DNA from: Jannaschia marina
GTDB taxonomy: Bacteria; Pseudomonadota; Alphaproteobacteria; Rhodobacterales; Rhodobacteraceae
DNA length: 64,000 nucleotides
Direction of reading: 5' to 3'
Assembly (NCBI RefSeq): GCF_013404595.1
Contig: NZ_JABVAX010000002.1
Span: 457,984-521,983 of the forward strand
Made by a program: the position numbers and the translations under genes. The notes under the pieces are model-generated. The model was given only the letters and a program-made list of their open reading frames with translations. It did not search any database and had not been told where the DNA came from. How positions within the stretch are numbered: position 1 is the first letter of the stretch; each line of letters starts with the position of its first letter. Positions 7,816 to 19,268 of the stretch are shown one piece after another.

Positions 7816-9294
7816 ATGCGCCATCTTGCAATGCTCCTGCCGGTGCTGGCCGGTCTCGCCGCCGCGCTTGGCCAGGCCCCGTGGGACATGTGGTTCGTCG
7901 CGCTCCCGGGCTATGCGCTCGGCATCGGGCTGATCGCGCGGTCGCGGCGGCCCTTCCTGACCGGCCTCGGCTTCGGCACGGCGCATTTCGCGATTGCCCT
8001 GCACTGGATCGTGGAGCCCTTCCTCGTGGACGCGGCTGCGACCGGCTGGCTTGCGCCCGTCGCGCTCGTTCTGGTGGCCTTGGGCTTCGGCCTCTTCTGG
8101 GGCATCGCCGCCGCGCTGGCCCGCCGCGTGGCCCCGGGGCCGGTGCCGGTCGCGCTGATGCTCGTGGCGGTCGAGCTTCTGCGGTCCTACCTCCTGACGG
8201 GATTTCCCTGGGCCTTGCCCGGCCATGTCCTTATCGGCGCCCCCGCGCTGCCGGCGGCGACGGTGGCCGGCGCGCACGGTCTGGGCCTCGCCGTTCTCCT
8301 CGGCGCGGCCTTCCTCGTTTCGTCCGGCCCGGTCCGACGGGGCGTCGGCGCTGCGGTCTGGGCCTTGCCCTTCGCGGTCGGGATGGTGTTGCCGTCCGCC
8401 GTTGCTCCGGGCCCCGACGCGCCCGTCGTCCGGCTGGTCCAACCGAACGCGCCGCAACACCAGAAATGGGATCCGGATTTCATCTACGTCTTCTTCCGCC
8501 GCGGGCTCGAAGCCACGGCGGCAGCGCCAGAGGGTCGCGACCCCGATGCCGTCGTCTGGCCCGAGACGTCGCTGCCCGAGATCCTGCGCCATTCGGACGA
8601 CGTGCGCCCGATGATCTCCGCCGCCTCGGGCGGCACACCCGTCGTCCTCGGCGCGCAGCGCTACGGCGAGGACCGGCGGCCGCGCAATTCACTCGTCGTG
8701 CTGACCGGGGAGGCGGGCGAGATCGCGCGGGTGCACGACAAGTACCGCCTCGTCCCCTTCGGGGAATACCTCCCCTTCGAGCCCCTGTTCGAGGCCGTCG
8801 GGGTCGGGGCGCTCGCCGCGCAACTCGCCGGTGGCTATCAGCCTGGCGACGGCCCCGTCCTGATCGACCTGCCGGGCGTCGGGCCTGTGCTGCCGCTCAT
8901 CTGCTACGAGGCGATCTTTCCGCAGGAGCTGCGCCGGCTGGCCCGGCCCCGCGCGATCCTGCACCTGACCAACGACGCCTGGTTCGGCACCTTCGCCGGC
9001 CCACAGCAGCACCTCGCGCTCGCCCGTCTGCGCGCCGCGGAGTCGGGCCTGCCTCTCCTCAGGGCGGCCAACACGGGCGTCTCGGCGGTGATCGACGCGC
9101 GGGGGGGCGTGCGCGCTGCGCTCGGGCTCGGGCAGGCGGGGCATCTCGACGCGGCGGTGCCGCCCGCGCTGCCTCCGACGCCCTACTGGCGGACGGGCGA
9201 TTGGTCGGTTCTCGCCTTCCTTGTCCTTCTCCTCGCGGTGTCGTGGCGGCGCGGCCGTGCGATTCCGGTTGCCCCCGCGCGCGAAGGGCCCTAG
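7816..9294 (+). CDS. lnt: apolipoprotein N-acyltransferase
   Basis: Inner-membrane enzyme that adds the third acyl chain to the N-terminal cysteine of lipoproteins. Six or so hydrophobic segments fill residues 1-190. The periplasmic carbon-nitrogen hydrolase domain follows with the Glu-Lys-Cys triad visible: Glu250 (VVWPETSLPE), Lys309 (VHDKYRLVPFGEYLP) and Cys363 (LPLICYEAIFP). A last membrane helix lies near the C-terminus. The 492-residue length is typical. It is the last gene of the phoH-ybeY-corC operon; the riboswitch ahead of metK begins within ten bases of its stop. Confidence 0.96.
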   Translation: MRHLAMLLPVLAGLAAALGQAPWDMWFVALPGYALGIGLIARSRRPFLTGLGFGTAHFAIALHWIVEPFLVDAAATGWLAPVALVLVALGFGLFWGIAAALARRVAPGPVPVALMLVAVELLRSYLLTGFPWALPGHVLIGAPALPAATVAGAHGLGLAVLLGAAFLVSSGPVRRGVGAAVWALPFAVGMVLPSAVAPGPDAPVVRLVQPNAPQHQKWDPDFIYVFFRRGLEATAAAPEGRDPDAVVWPETSLPEILRHSDDVRPMISAASGGTPVVLGAQRYGEDRRPRNSLVVLTGEAGEIARVHDKYRLVPFGEYLPFEPLFEAVGVGALAAQLAGGYQPGDGPVLIDLPGVGPVLPLICYEAIFPQELRRLARPRAILHLTNDAWFGTFAGPQQHLALARLRAAESGLPLLRAANTGVSAVIDARGGVRAALGLGQAGHLDAAVPPALPPTPYWRTGDWSVLAFLVLLLAVSWRRGRAIPVAPAREGP

Positions 9295-9303
9295 CCATGA
9301 ATG

Positions 9304-9352
9304 AACCGCCCCAACGGCTTCCTGACGGGGTGCGAGAAACGTATCGGAGCAT
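9304..9352 (+). promoter_or_regulatory. SAM/SAH riboswitch upstream of metK
   Basis: The sequence reproduces the compact SAM/SAH riboswitch. Stem P1 is CGCCCC (9307-9312) with GGGGTG (9327-9332) and encloses AACGGCTTCCTGAC. A downstream GGAGCA (9346-9351) then pairs with GGCTTCC in a pseudoknot. That GGAG is also the metK ribosome binding site, so ligand binding would block translation. The class is known from Rhodobacterales in front of SAM synthetase genes. The assignment rests on the conserved loop, the stem covariation (P1 differs from published examples, as recalled) and the gene context. Confidence 0.9.
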
Positions 9353-9355
9353 CCC

Positions 9356-10540
9356 ATGACAAGTCGCGCGACCTATTCCTTCACCTCGGAATCCGTATCC
9401 GAGGGCCATCCAGACAAAGTCTGCGACCGGATCTCCGACGCCGTCCTCGATGCGCTGATCGCCGAGGAACCCGAGGCGCGCGTCGCCTGCGAGACCTTTG
9501 CCACCACCGACCGTGTCGTCATAGGCGGCGAGGTTGGGCTGAGCGATCAGGCGAAACTCGCCGACTACATGGGCCGCATCGAGGATATCGCCCGCGCCTG
9601 CATCCGCGATATCGGCTACGAACAGGACAAGTTCCACCACGAGACGGTCGAGGTCACGAACCTGCTGCACGAGCAATCGGCCCATATCGCACAGGGCGTC
9701 GATGCCGCCGGCAACAAGGACGAGGGGGCCGGCGATCAGGGGATCATGTTTGGCTACGCCTGCTCCGAGACCGAGGCCCTCATGCCCGCGCCGATCCAGT
9801 TTGCCCACGCGATCCTGCGGCGGCTCGCGGAGGTGCGCAAGGATGGGACCGAGCCGACGCTCGGCCCGGATGCCAAGTCACAGCTGACCGTGCGCTACGA
9901 GAACGGCACGCCGGTCGGTGTCTCTTCCATCGTGCTCTCGACGCAGCATCTCGACGAGGCGATGACCAGCGCCGACGTGCGCGCGGTGGTGGAGCCCTAT
10001 GTCCGGGAGGTTCTGCCCGACGGCTGGATCGGGGCGGAGACCGTCTGGCATGTGAACCCGACCGGCAAGTTCGTGATCGGCGGTCCCGACGGTGACGCCG
10101 GGCTGACGGGCCGCAAGATCATCGTCGACACCTACGGCGGGGCCGCGCCGCACGGGGGCGGGGCCTTCTCTGGCAAGGATCCGACCAAGGTGGACCGCTC
10201 CGCTGCCTATGCGGCGCGCTACCTGGCGAAGAACGTCGTGGCGGCGGGGCTCGCCAGCCGCTGCACCCTGCAGCTTTCCTACGCGATCGGCGTGTCGGAG
10301 CCGCTCTCGATCTATGCCGATCTGCATGGCACGGGCGATGTCGACCCGGCCGCCGTCGAGGCAGCCATCCGGACGACCATGGACCTGACGCCGCGGGGGA
10401 TCCGCACGCACCTGGGGCTGAACCGGCCGATCTACCAGCGCACGGCGGCCTACGGCCATTTTGGCCGCGCGCCCGAGGCCGATGGCGGCTTCTCCTGGGA
10501 GCGCACGGACCTGGCCGAGGCGCTGGCGAACGCAGTCTGA
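9356..10540 (+). CDS. metK: S-adenosylmethionine synthetase
   Basis: Cytoplasmic enzyme making S-adenosylmethionine from ATP and methionine. The 394 residues contain the family motifs in order: [18 protein letters not shown] near residue 15, [15 protein letters not shown] near 125, the P-loop-like [19 protein letters not shown] near 265, and the terminal GHFGR. The ATG lies five bases after the riboswitch-embedded GGAGC, so it is probably controlled by feedback of its own product at translation. In many relatives a tRNA methyltransferase gene (trmB) follows metK, but here the next gene is convergent ribD. Confidence 0.98.
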   Translation: MTSRATYSFTSESVSEGHPDKVCDRISDAVLDALIAEEPEARVACETFATTDRVVIGGEVGLSDQAKLADYMGRIEDIARACIRDIGYEQDKFHHETVEVTNLLHEQSAHIAQGVDAAGNKDEGAGDQGIMFGYACSETEALMPAPIQFAHAILRRLAEVRKDGTEPTLGPDAKSQLTVRYENGTPVGVSSIVLSTQHLDEAMTSADVRAVVEPYVREVLPDGWIGAETVWHVNPTGKFVIGGPDGDAGLTGRKIIVDTYGGAAPHGGGAFSGKDPTKVDRSAAYAARYLAKNVVAAGLASRCTLQLSYAIGVSEPLSIYADLHGTGDVDPAAVEAAIRTTMDLTPRGIRTHLGLNRPIYQRTAAYGHFGRAPEADGGFSWERTDLAEALANAV

Positions 10541-10604
10541 GGGGCGCTGCACCCGTCCCGGCCTGGCCTGGCCTCCCCGGGAGCATGTCCCGAACGGAGA
10601 CGGG

Positions 10605-11687
10605 CTAGCCGGCCGTCCAGCGGTGCAGGAGGTCCGGTCCGAGGATTCGGGTTTCGGTAAGGCGCAGTCGCGGGGCCTCCGACAGTGCAGCGAGGCCCAT
10701 CGCGCCGAGGCCGGGCGTGCCCTCGGCCCCGATCGCCTTGCCGGCGGTGTAGCAGTCGAGCCGATCGACGAGCCCCTGCGACAGAAGCGCGGCGGCGAGC
10801 GTGCCACCGCCCTCGCAATAGACCCGGGTGAGGCCGCGCGCGCCGAGCAGGCGCAGCGCCGCGCCCAGGTCGACGTGGCCGCCCGCACCGGCGGGGCAGG
10901 GCAGGAGCGTCGCGCTGCGGGCGGTGAAGGCCGCGCAGCGCTCGGGCGGCGCATCCCCATGCACGAGCCAGACCGGAGCCGCGCCGCGGAGCATCGCGCT
11001 CTCCTCCGGCAGCTTCAGGCGGCGCGACAGGACCACGCGAACCGGCTGCGGCACGTCGCCCATGCCGCGGACCGTGAGCTGCGGGTCATCGGCGCGCGCC
11101 GTGCCGGCCCCGACCATCACCGCGTCATGACGCGCCCGCTCGGCATGGACGTGGGTGCGGGCGGCGGGGCCGGTGATCCACTTGCTCTCGCCGCTCGCCG
11201 TGGCGATGCGGCCGTCGAGCGTGAGCGCGAGCTTGAGCGTGACGAGCGGGCGGCCTCGGGTAACGCGGCTCAGGAACCCGGCCTGGAGCGCCCGGGCCTC
11301 GGCCTCCATCACGCCCTCGACGACCTCGATCCCCGCCGCGCGCAGCATTTCGAACCCGCCCCCGTCGACGCGGGGATCCGGGTCGCGTTGCGCGGTGACG
11401 ACCCGCGCGATGCCCGCGCCGATGAAGGCTTCGGCGCAGGGCGGCGTCGCTCCGTGGTGGGCACAGGGCTCCAGCGTGACATAGGCTGTCGCCCCACGCG
11501 CGGCCGGGCCCGCTTGGGCCAGCGCCTGCGTCTCGGCGTGGGGGCGGCCCCCGTCGGCGGTGCGCCCGCGCCCGATGACCACACCATCCTTCACGACGAC
11601 GCATCCGACGGCCGGGTTCGGCCAGACACGCCCGAGACCGCGCGCCGCCAGAGCCAGCGCATGGGCCATGAAGCGCGCGTCGCTCAC
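10605..11687 (-). CDS. ribD: bifunctional riboflavin deaminase/reductase RibD
   Basis: Two-step enzyme of riboflavin synthesis: deamination then side-chain reduction of the pyrimidine intermediate. The N-terminal cytidine-deaminase-type domain carries the zinc ligands His50 and catalytic Glu52 (PHAETQAL), Cys75 and Cys84 ([11 protein letters not shown]). The reductase domain starts near residue 145 ([21 protein letters not shown]). The 360 residues are complete. The GTG start overlaps the nrdR stop by four bases, giving a translationally coupled nrdR-ribD pair as in many proteobacteria. It converges with metK. Confidence 0.95.
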   Translation of the reverse strand: MSDARFMAHALALAARGLGRVWPNPAVGCVVVKDGVVIGRGRTADGGRPHAETQALAQAGPAARGATAYVTLEPCAHHGATPPCAEAFIGAGIARVVTAQRDPDPRVDGGGFEMLRAAGIEVVEGVMEAEARALQAGFLSRVTRGRPLVTLKLALTLDGRIATASGESKWITGPAARTHVHAERARHDAVMVGAGTARADDPQLTVRGMGDVPQPVRVVLSRRLKLPEESAMLRGAAPVWLVHGDAPPERCAAFTARSATLLPCPAGAGGHVDLGAALRLLGARGLTRVYCEGGGTLAAALLSQGLVDRLDCYTAGKAIGAEGTPGLGAMGLAALSEAPRLRLTETRILGPDLLHRWTAG

Positions 11688-12148
11688 GTGTCGAGAGCGG
11701 GGGGGCGCAGCTCGTGGACGAAATCCTCGAAATCGTCGGCCGCCTGGAAATTCTTGTAGACGCTCGCGAAGCGGACGTAGGCGACGGTGTCGATCCGCGC
11801 CAGGCTCTCCATCACGATCTCGCCGATCTGCTTCGACGGGATGTCGGTGTCGCCCATCGACTCGAGCCGCCGCACGATGCCAGAGATCATCTGGTCGATC
11901 CGCTCGGGTTCGATCGGACGCTTCTGCATCGAGATGCGGATCGAGCGCTCCAGCTTGTCGCGATCGAATTCCTCGCGCTTTCCGTTCGACTTGATGACGA
12001 CGAGGTCGCGCAGTTGCACCCGTTCGTAGGTCGTGAACCGCCCGCCGCAGGAGGGGCAGAACCGGCGCCGGCGGATGGCGACATGATCCTCGGCGGGGCG
12101 CGAGTCCTTCACCTGGGTATCGACATTTCCGCAGAAGGGGCAGCGCAT
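11684..12148 (-). CDS. nrdR: transcriptional repressor NrdR
   Basis: ATP/dATP-sensing repressor of ribonucleotide reductase genes. The 154-residue protein has an N-terminal zinc ribbon with Cys3, Cys6, Cys31 and Cys34 ([23 protein letters not shown]) and an ATP-cone domain from about residue 45 ([19 protein letters not shown]). It ends with the usual FASVYKNFQ segment. The open frame continues upstream to 12244, but the CPFC start is invariant in the family, so the ATG at 12148 is right. It heads the ribD operon. Confidence 0.97.
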   Translation of the reverse strand: MRCPFCGNVDTQVKDSRPAEDHVAIRRRRFCPSCGGRFTTYERVQLRDLVVIKSNGKREEFDRDKLERSIRISMQKRPIEPERIDQMISGIVRRLESMGDTDIPSKQIGEIVMESLARIDTVAYVRFASVYKNFQAADDFEDFVHELRPPALDT

Positions 12149-12273
12149 GGGTGGTCTCCGGATCCGGGTGGCCCCGCCAGATGTGGCGCGCGGGACCATG
12201 TCTTGATGCGCCGTCACTCTGCCCCCCCAATGCTGGTGTGGCAAGCCTTCGCAGGAAGAGAGGGATATCGGGG

Positions 12274-12687
12274 TCAGTCGCTGCGGAAATGCGCGGCGAC
12301 GTGACGCGTCTGCGGGCGGTCGCGATGTTCGACCACGTAGATGCCCTGCCAGGTGCCCAGTACCATATGCCCCTCCAGCACCGGGATCGTGAGGCTGACC
12401 GGCAGGAGCATCGACTTGATATGTCCCGGCATATCATCGGGCCCTTCGTAGGTGTGCGTGAGATAGGCCATCGACGGGTCGGTCGTCGGCGGCACCGCGC
12501 GGGAGAGCCAGGCGACGAGGTCGGTCTGGACTTCCGGGTCGGCATTCTCCTGGATGATGAGGCTGGCCGACGTATGGCGGATAAAGAGCGTGAGCAGGCC
12601 AGAGCGGTCCGGGAGCCACGCCGCTACCTCGCGGGTGATCTCGACGGTGCCGGGGCCGCGCGTCTCGACGGTGAAGCTGCCGTGCAT
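12274..12687 (-). CDS. YjbQ family protein (UPF0047)
   Basis: A 137-residue member of the YjbQ/UPF0047 family, for which weak thiamine-phosphate synthase activity has been reported and whose true role is unclear. Signature segments are [21 protein letters not shown], the central [16 protein letters not shown] and the C-terminal [15 protein letters not shown], with the conserved His and Asp/Glu residues of the presumed metal site. The ATG overlaps the stop of the DCC-family gene by one base, so the two are coupled. About 125 bases without features separate it from nrdR. Confidence 0.9.
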   Translation of the reverse strand: MHGSFTVETRGPGTVEITREVAAWLPDRSGLLTLFIRHTSASLIIQENADPEVQTDLVAWLSRAVPPTTDPSMAYLTHTYEGPDDMPGHIKSMLLPVSLTIPVLEGHMVLGTWQGIYVVEHRDRPQTRHVAAHFRSD

Positions 12688-13139
12688 CAGGCGGCCCGGT
12701 CGAGGAAACGCGCGGCGAGTTCGGGGGAGGGGACCATGCAGTGGTCCCTGCGTCCGAAGAGGCGGTATCGGTTGCGCGCGATCGCGTGATAGAGCGGATC
12801 TTTCAGCATCGCGGGCAGCCACGATGCCACAGCGAGCGCGCGCCAGGGCCAGCCGACGGCCCGCATCGCGGCCGCGAAAGCGTCGAGCCGCTGATGGATC
12901 ACCCCGTCTACGATGACGAGGTTCGTTTCGAAATCGTCGGTTGGCAGGCCGAGGTCGCGATAGAGCGCTTGCCCGAGGTCGGATTGTGCCGTGGCGAAAC
13001 GGAAGCGACCGCTGCGATCGATCCGGGTCATCAGGCGGAAAAAGCCCGAGCAGAGGACGCAGACACCGTCGAAGACGATGAGGTCGTGTCTGCCGATCAG
13101 GGCGCGCGTCCGCGGGGAAAGGGTAGTTGTCTCGGTCAT
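12687..13139 (-). CDS. DCC family thiol-disulfide oxidoreductase (DUF393)
   Basis: A 150-residue protein of the DCC family, named from the conserved DxxCxxC motif, here DGVCVLCSGF with Cys27 and Cys30. The family has a thioredoxin-like pattern, with FRFATAQSDLGQAL as its second conserved segment and YRLFGRRDHCMVP near the C-terminus. Substrates are unknown. The frame is open to 13463, but the ATG at 13139 fits the family start and the upstream part is GC-biased shadow. It is first of a two-gene operon with the YjbQ-like gene. Confidence 0.85.
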   Translation of the reverse strand: MTETTTLSPRTRALIGRHDLIVFDGVCVLCSGFFRLMTRIDRSGRFRFATAQSDLGQALYRDLGLPTDDFETNLVIVDGVIHQRLDAFAAAMRAVGWPWRALAVASWLPAMLKDPLYHAIARNRYRLFGRRDHCMVPSPELAARFLDRAA

Positions 13140-13258
13140 CGTGTCGAAGCCTAGACCGCCTTCCGGGCAGGTCAAAGGTGACGCTTGGCCACGGGCGAGG
13201 CGGGGAACGCACGGCCTTGCCGGTGTGTTGAGTGGCGAAACAAAGCAGGAGGCATGCC

Positions 13259-13414
13259 ATGGAAACGCAACCGAAAGAGACCCGAACGCCGGAAGGCGCG
13301 CGCCCGGCCCCGACACCGGCGGAGGGCACGACGCATGACCCCAACTCCGTGACAACCGGCACGCCCGAAGAGCCGACGCGCGACGTCTATCCTCCCAAGG
13401 GTGAGCGGGATTGA
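13259..13414 (+). CDS. small proline/threonine-rich hypothetical protein
   Basis: A 51-residue hydrophilic protein, rich in Pro, Thr, Glu and Gly, with no cysteine and no hydrophobic segment; it is probably unstructured. The ATG is well supported by CAGGAGG (13246-13252) with six-base spacing, and a bidirectional terminator follows seven bases after the stop. Nothing links it to a known family. It stands alone on the plus strand between two minus-strand groups. Confidence 0.55.
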   Translation: METQPKETRTPEGARPAPTPAEGTTHDPNSVTTGTPEEPTRDVYPPKGERD

Positions 13415-13421
13415 CACGACG

Positions 13422-13447
13422 AAGGCCCCGGAGCGCTCCGGGGCCTT
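13422..13447. terminator. bidirectional rho-independent terminator
   Basis: The perfect 13-base inverted repeat AAGGCCCCGGAGC / GCTCCGGGGCCTT has A-rich and T-rich ends on either side. It serves the small plus-strand gene and the minus-strand HlyU-like gene that converge on it. Confidence 0.8.
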
Positions 13448-13468
13448 TCCAAATCGGGGACAAGGCGC

Positions 13469-13753
13469 TCAGCGGAAGATGCCGTGGCCCTGCTGGTCGA
13501 TCATCACCCTGGCCTTGGCGACTGATGCCTCCTTGGCCGCATCCTCGGAGTTGAGCGTGTCGGCCCGGATAAGTTGATGGGTCCTCGTTTCACCGTCGAC
13601 GTCCGCTTCGATCCGGGCGGCGATGCGCCAATGCGCGCCGTCCTTCATCGGCTCGGGGAAAATGCGATAGCCGTTGTATACGACGGGGTCGGCCGGAGCC
13701 GGGGCAGTCTTGTCGCCGCCGCCACCACCGAAAAGACGCGAGAGGAGGGACAT
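13469..13753 (-). CDS. HlyU family protein
   Basis: A 94-residue protein of the family annotated as HlyU-like transcriptional activators in alphaproteobacteria. The core is YNGYRIFPEPMKDGAHWRIA, then a strand-rich RIEADVDGETRTHQLIRAD and a C-terminal helix (AAKEASVAKARVMIDQQG). A Gly-rich stretch (FGGGGGDK) lies near the N-terminus. The true Vibrio HlyU is an ArsR-type winged helix; this family is distinct despite the name, and no DNA-binding motif is obvious. GGAG lies eight bases before the ATG. Confidence 0.7.
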   Translation of the reverse strand: MSLLSRLFGGGGGDKTAPAPADPVVYNGYRIFPEPMKDGAHWRIAARIEADVDGETRTHQLIRADTLNSEDAAKEASVAKARVMIDQQGHGIFR

Positions 13754-13776
13754 ATCGAACGCTCCGCTTGGGGCGC

Positions 13777-13796
13777 GGGGGCCGCCGACGGCCCCC
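13777..13796 (-). terminator. stem-loop after rpoD
   Basis: The perfect eight-base stem GGGGGCCG / CGGCCCCC with a CCGA loop lies seven bases after the rpoD stop. There is no T-tract on the minus strand, so it may be a weak terminator or a 3'-end protecting hairpin. Confidence 0.45.
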
Positions 13797-13802
13797 ACGG
13801 GG

Positions 13803-15791
<1,989 letters not shown>

Positions 15792-15871
15792 GCCGCGCTC
15801 CGTTGAGGAGTGAGTCTTTGTGGGTCGCTAGCCGAATCACTACCCCGAATCGGCCGGCTCCGCACCCCGAA

Positions 15872-17866
15872 TCACTTTTCCCGTTTCGTTTTGCCCGCTG
15901 GCGTTGCCAGAAGGCTGTCGTAGTAGTCCGCGAAGGAGGTCTCGCCGTCGCCCACGCGCTCTTCCTCCCGGCTGCGCAAAGCGGCCGATTTGCGCTTTCC
16001 CGCCTGCGCGAGCCGCCAGGTCATGGCCTCGTCGGCTCCCTCCTCGAAGTCTTCCATTGCCTCGCGCCTTTCGCGGTCGGCCCCGCGTTGGGCCCCGAGC
16101 CGCTTGAGCGCGTCGCGGATGCACTGGCGCGCGCCGCCGCCATCGCCACGCATCACCGGTGAGATGCGGACATGGCGCTGAGCGAGAAGCGTTTCAAGGG
16201 TCTCGGGGCCGATCCGGGCTTCGAGCGTCTCGCCCGCCTCCTCTGGCACGGCCTCCGGATCGAGGGTCAGAAGCGCCTGGGCGATCGCGCCGTGCATGTC
16301 GCGGCTCCAGGTCTCGGCCTCGAGTGCGTCGGTGAATTCCGCGATCAGCGTCGGATGCCGGACGAGGCCGGCCAGCACGACCTGCTCGAGCAGGATTTCC
16401 GGGGTCATCGCCCCGGATGCGAGCGCGGAGGCCCGTGTCGCGGTCTGCGGTTGTGCCGGCAGGGCGCGGCCACCCTTCCAGTTCTTCCGGTCGCGGCGAT
16501 AGGCAGGGTTCGGCACAAAGTCGCGACCGGACGGCGGCGGCGCAGGGGGCGGGGGCGCATCGAAGACAACCGTCTGGCCGGGGCTCAGTCCGAAGAGCTC
16601 GGCGCGCAGGCGCGCGATTTCTTCGCCGTAGTGACGCCGCAGGCTCGGATCCTTGATCCTTCGCACCACCGCGCGCAGAGCGCGGTCGAGCATCGCGCGG
16701 CGTTCCGGGCTGTCGAAATCCTTACCCTCGATTTCCCGCGTCCAGAGGAGCGTCAGCATCGGCTTCGCCGCGTCCAGAATCCGACGCATCGCCGGGGCAC
16801 CTTCCGCTCGGATCAGATCGTCCGGGTCCTGGCCTTCGGGCAAGATTGCGAAGCGAAGGCTCTGCCCCGCCTCGATCAGCGGCAGCGCGAGATCGGCCAC
16901 GCGCAGCCCCGCGCGCTGACCGGCGGCATCCCCGTCGAGCGCGATGAGCGGCTCGGGCGAGACCCGCCAGAGCATCTGCAGCTGCCGCTCCGTCACGGCC
17001 GTCCCGAGGGGCGCGACCGCCGCCTCGAACCCGGCCTGCGCGAGCGCGATGACGTCCATGTATCCCTCTGCCACGACGAGGGGCTGGCCCTTGCCGACGG
17101 CGGCGCGCGCGTCCCGCAGGTTGTAGAGGTTCGCGCCCTTGTCGAAGAGCGCCGTCTCGGGCGAGTTCAGGTATTTCGCCGGCGAGTTTGGGTTCATCGC
17201 CCGTCCGCCGAAGCCGATGCAGCGTCCGCGCGCGTCGCGGATCGGGAAGATGATGCGGTTGATGAAGCGGTCGCGGCGGCGACCGTCGTCCTCGGCCACG
17301 CCAAGGCCCGCGCCCTCGATCAGATCCCAGGCGATGCCCTTGCCCTCGAGCGCGCGGATGAGCCCGTCCGCCGTGCCCGGCGCAAAGCCGATCTCGAAGC
17401 GGTCGAGCGTCGCCTTCGCAAGGCCCCGGCGGTCGAGGTAGGCGCGGGCCTCCGCGGCGGCCTGCGTGGACAGTTGCAGGCGGAACCACTTCACCGCGGT
17501 CTCCGTCACCTCGGCGAGGCGGGTGCGCAGGTCCGCCTTCTCGGCCGCTTTCGGGTCGCGGGCGGGCATTTCCATCCCGGCCTCCGCCGCGAGGATCTCC
17601 ACGGCTTCCATGAAGCCCACGTTCTCGCTCTCCTGCACGAAGCCGAAGACGTTGCCCTTCGCCTGGCAGCCGAAGCAGTAATAGAAGCCCTTGCGGTCAT
17701 CGACGTGGAAGCTGGCCGACTTCTCCTGATGGAAGGGGCAGGGGGCCCACCAGTCGCCCTTGGCCTGGTTCGTCTTCTTCATGTCCCAGGTGACCTTGCG
17801 CCCGACGACGGCCGAGAGGCTCAGCCGGTTGCGGAGATCGTCGAGGAAGCTGTCGGGCAGGCGCAT
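15872..17866 (-). CDS. dnaG: DNA primase DnaG
   Basis: Synthesises RNA primers for chromosome replication. The zinc-binding CHC2 domain has Cys43, His46, Cys64 and Cys67 (APCPFHQEKS, YYCFGCQAKGN). The catalytic core includes the EGYMD TOPRIM glutamate and the DGDAAG aspartates (ALDGDAAGQRAGL), near residues 265-320. The C-terminal DnaB-interaction region is poorly conserved, with a Pro-rich linker (PPPPAPPPSGRD) near residue 435. At 664 residues it is complete. A long open frame on the opposite strand is an antisense shadow. Confidence 0.97.
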   Translation of the reverse strand: MRLPDSFLDDLRNRLSLSAVVGRKVTWDMKKTNQAKGDWWAPCPFHQEKSASFHVDDRKGFYYCFGCQAKGNVFGFVQESENVGFMEAVEILAAEAGMEMPARDPKAAEKADLRTRLAEVTETAVKWFRLQLSTQAAAEARAYLDRRGLAKATLDRFEIGFAPGTADGLIRALEGKGIAWDLIEGAGLGVAEDDGRRRDRFINRIIFPIRDARGRCIGFGGRAMNPNSPAKYLNSPETALFDKGANLYNLRDARAAVGKGQPLVVAEGYMDVIALAQAGFEAAVAPLGTAVTERQLQMLWRVSPEPLIALDGDAAGQRAGLRVADLALPLIEAGQSLRFAILPEGQDPDDLIRAEGAPAMRRILDAAKPMLTLLWTREIEGKDFDSPERRAMLDRALRAVVRRIKDPSLRRHYGEEIARLRAELFGLSPGQTVVFDAPPPPAPPPSGRDFVPNPAYRRDRKNWKGGRALPAQPQTATRASALASGAMTPEILLEQVVLAGLVRHPTLIAEFTDALEAETWSRDMHGAIAQALLTLDPEAVPEEAGETLEARIGPETLETLLAQRHVRISPVMRGDGGGARQCIRDALKRLGAQRGADRERREAMEDFEEGADEAMTWRLAQAGKRKSAALRSREEERVGDGETSFADYYDSLLATPAGKTKREK

Positions 17867-17953
17867 GGCCTCAATATCGGGTCGGCTCCGGGCAGAGTCG
17901 AGGGCCGCCCGGCGAAATGCCGAACGGCCCGCGCGTTTCCGGTGGCCGATGCG

Positions 17954-18640
17954 TCAGCCGCCGGCTTCTTCGTCCGCGGTGCAGTTGCCCGCCCCGATAA
18001 GCGGCAGACCGTTCACGAGAACGACGTCATCGCCGCAATCGGTGTCGTTGGCGATGATGCTGATGTTGTCGTCGGCAACGATCTGTTCGGGAGCGAAGGC
18101 AAGGCGTGCGGCATACCGCTGCGAGATCGGAACGAAGTTCGGGATGATCCGGTCGCCGAGCCCCACGTTGAAGTACGGCCGATCGAATGTGTAGGATTCG
18201 ACCAGCGTGACGCGCTCGTTTTCGTCGAGCCGCGGAACCTGATTCAGGAAGCCCTGGAGGATCGCGTCGGTCATCGCCGGCTGCCCGTCGGTCGCGAAGG
18301 ACCAGATGACCTCCAGGTTGTCGTTGCGACGGCGTACCTCGGTGAAGCGCATGTAGCTGAGGTTTTCGGAGTAGGTCAGCGTCTCGTAGACACTCTCCAA
18401 ACCGTTCAGGTCGTGCGGGGTCACGATCGACAGGCGCCGCGACAGCATGTCGGCCACGGCATAGCTGGCCTTCGTCATATGCGCCTCGCGGCGATATTGA
18501 TCGAAATACTGATAGCCCATCACGAAGATCAGCGTCAGCACCGGCAGCATGATTGCCGCCTCGATGGAGAGTGCAGCCCGTTCCTCGCGTGCGAAGCGGG
18601 CGAGGGGCGCGGACAGTCGGGACGGGATCGGGAATGTCAT
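17954..18640 (-). CDS. TadE/TadF-like pilus assembly protein
   Basis: A 228-residue membrane-anchored protein: a short cytoplasmic N-terminus, a single pseudopilin-like helix with the characteristic Glu (LSIEAAIMLPVLTLIFVMGY, about residues 25-44), and a periplasmic domain. TadE/TadF proteins are minor pseudopilins of tight-adherence pili, processed by the TadV peptidase. Two Cys residues near the C-terminus (TDCGDD, GNCTAD) could form a disulfide. It is the last gene of three Tad-like genes on this strand; no tadA, tadB, tadC or pilin gene is present in the window. Confidence 0.8.
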   Translation of the reverse strand: MTFPIPSRLSAPLARFAREERAALSIEAAIMLPVLTLIFVMGYQYFDQYRREAHMTKASYAVADMLSRRLSIVTPHDLNGLESVYETLTYSENLSYMRFTEVRRRNDNLEVIWSFATDGQPAMTDAILQGFLNQVPRLDENERVTLVESYTFDRPYFNVGLGDRIIPNFVPISQRYAARLAFAPEQIVADDNISIIANDTDCGDDVVLVNGLPLIGAGNCTADEEAGG

Positions 18641-18650
18641 CGCGACCTCC

Positions 18651-19268
18651 TCAGTTCTGTTCGACCACGAAGGCCGTCGCGGTGACGATGCGGAACGTGC
18701 CGTCGGTGTCGTCGATGAGATAGGAGCCGAGCGTTCGGTTTCCGGCGAGAACCGCGAGCGGCAGCGAGGGGCGGACCGAATAGCAGGCCCGTGCGAGCAC
18801 CATCTGTCCCGCGCGTCCGCCCGCGAAGATCGACCTCGGGACGATCGACGTCAGCTGGTTCACGCAGGGCGCGTCCGCGTCCGGGGTCGCATAGCTCGTC
18901 CGGGTGATGAGCGTCAGCTCGATCAGCATGTTCTCGCGGCAATCCGGCAGGATCCGGGCCCGGTCGCAAACCGCGTTGCGCACCTGGTTCTGGGTCACGG
19001 TACTGCCGGTATCGAGGCGGATGTCGCGGACGGCAATGTCCATTGCGCGCTCCAGCATGACCTGACGCGTCAGCATGAGCGAGGCCTCGAAGGAGGAGAT
19101 GAAGACCATCAGGAAGGCCGGCACCAGCAGCACGAACTCGACCGAGGCCCCGCCCGCCTCGCGCGCCGCAAGGGGAACGCGGGCAAGGCGGTCGAGCGGT
19201 GCGAGCAGCCGGTCGGAGAGGCGGCACCACAGCCGCCCCATCCGGGATATGAACGCCGGCCCGCTCAT
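18651..19268 (-). CDS. TadE-like pilus assembly protein
   Basis: A 205-residue protein of the same architecture as its downstream neighbour: about 40 N-terminal residues, then GGASVEFVLLVPAFLMVFIS with the TadE-motif Glu in the membrane helix, and a periplasmic domain with four cysteines (AVCDRARILPDCRE, APCVN, ARACYS). It begins four bases inside the end of the TadG-like gene (ATGA) and ends ten bases before the next gene, so the trio is one operon. Confidence 0.8.
   Translation of the reverse strand: MSGPAFISRMGRLWCRLSDRLLAPLDRLARVPLAAREAGGASVEFVLLVPAFLMVFISSFEASLMLTRQVMLERAMDIAVRDIRLDTGSTVTQNQVRNAVCDRARILPDCRENMLIELTLITRTSYATPDADAPCVNQLTSIVPRSIFAGGRAGQMVLARACYSVRPSLPLAVLAGNRTLGSYLIDDTDGTFRIVTATAFVVEQN

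Noticed and set aside
16172..18685. 837-codon plus-strand frame over dnaG and the Tad gene
   Set aside because: Antisense to dnaG and the TadE-like gene; composition is that of a GC-rich shadow.
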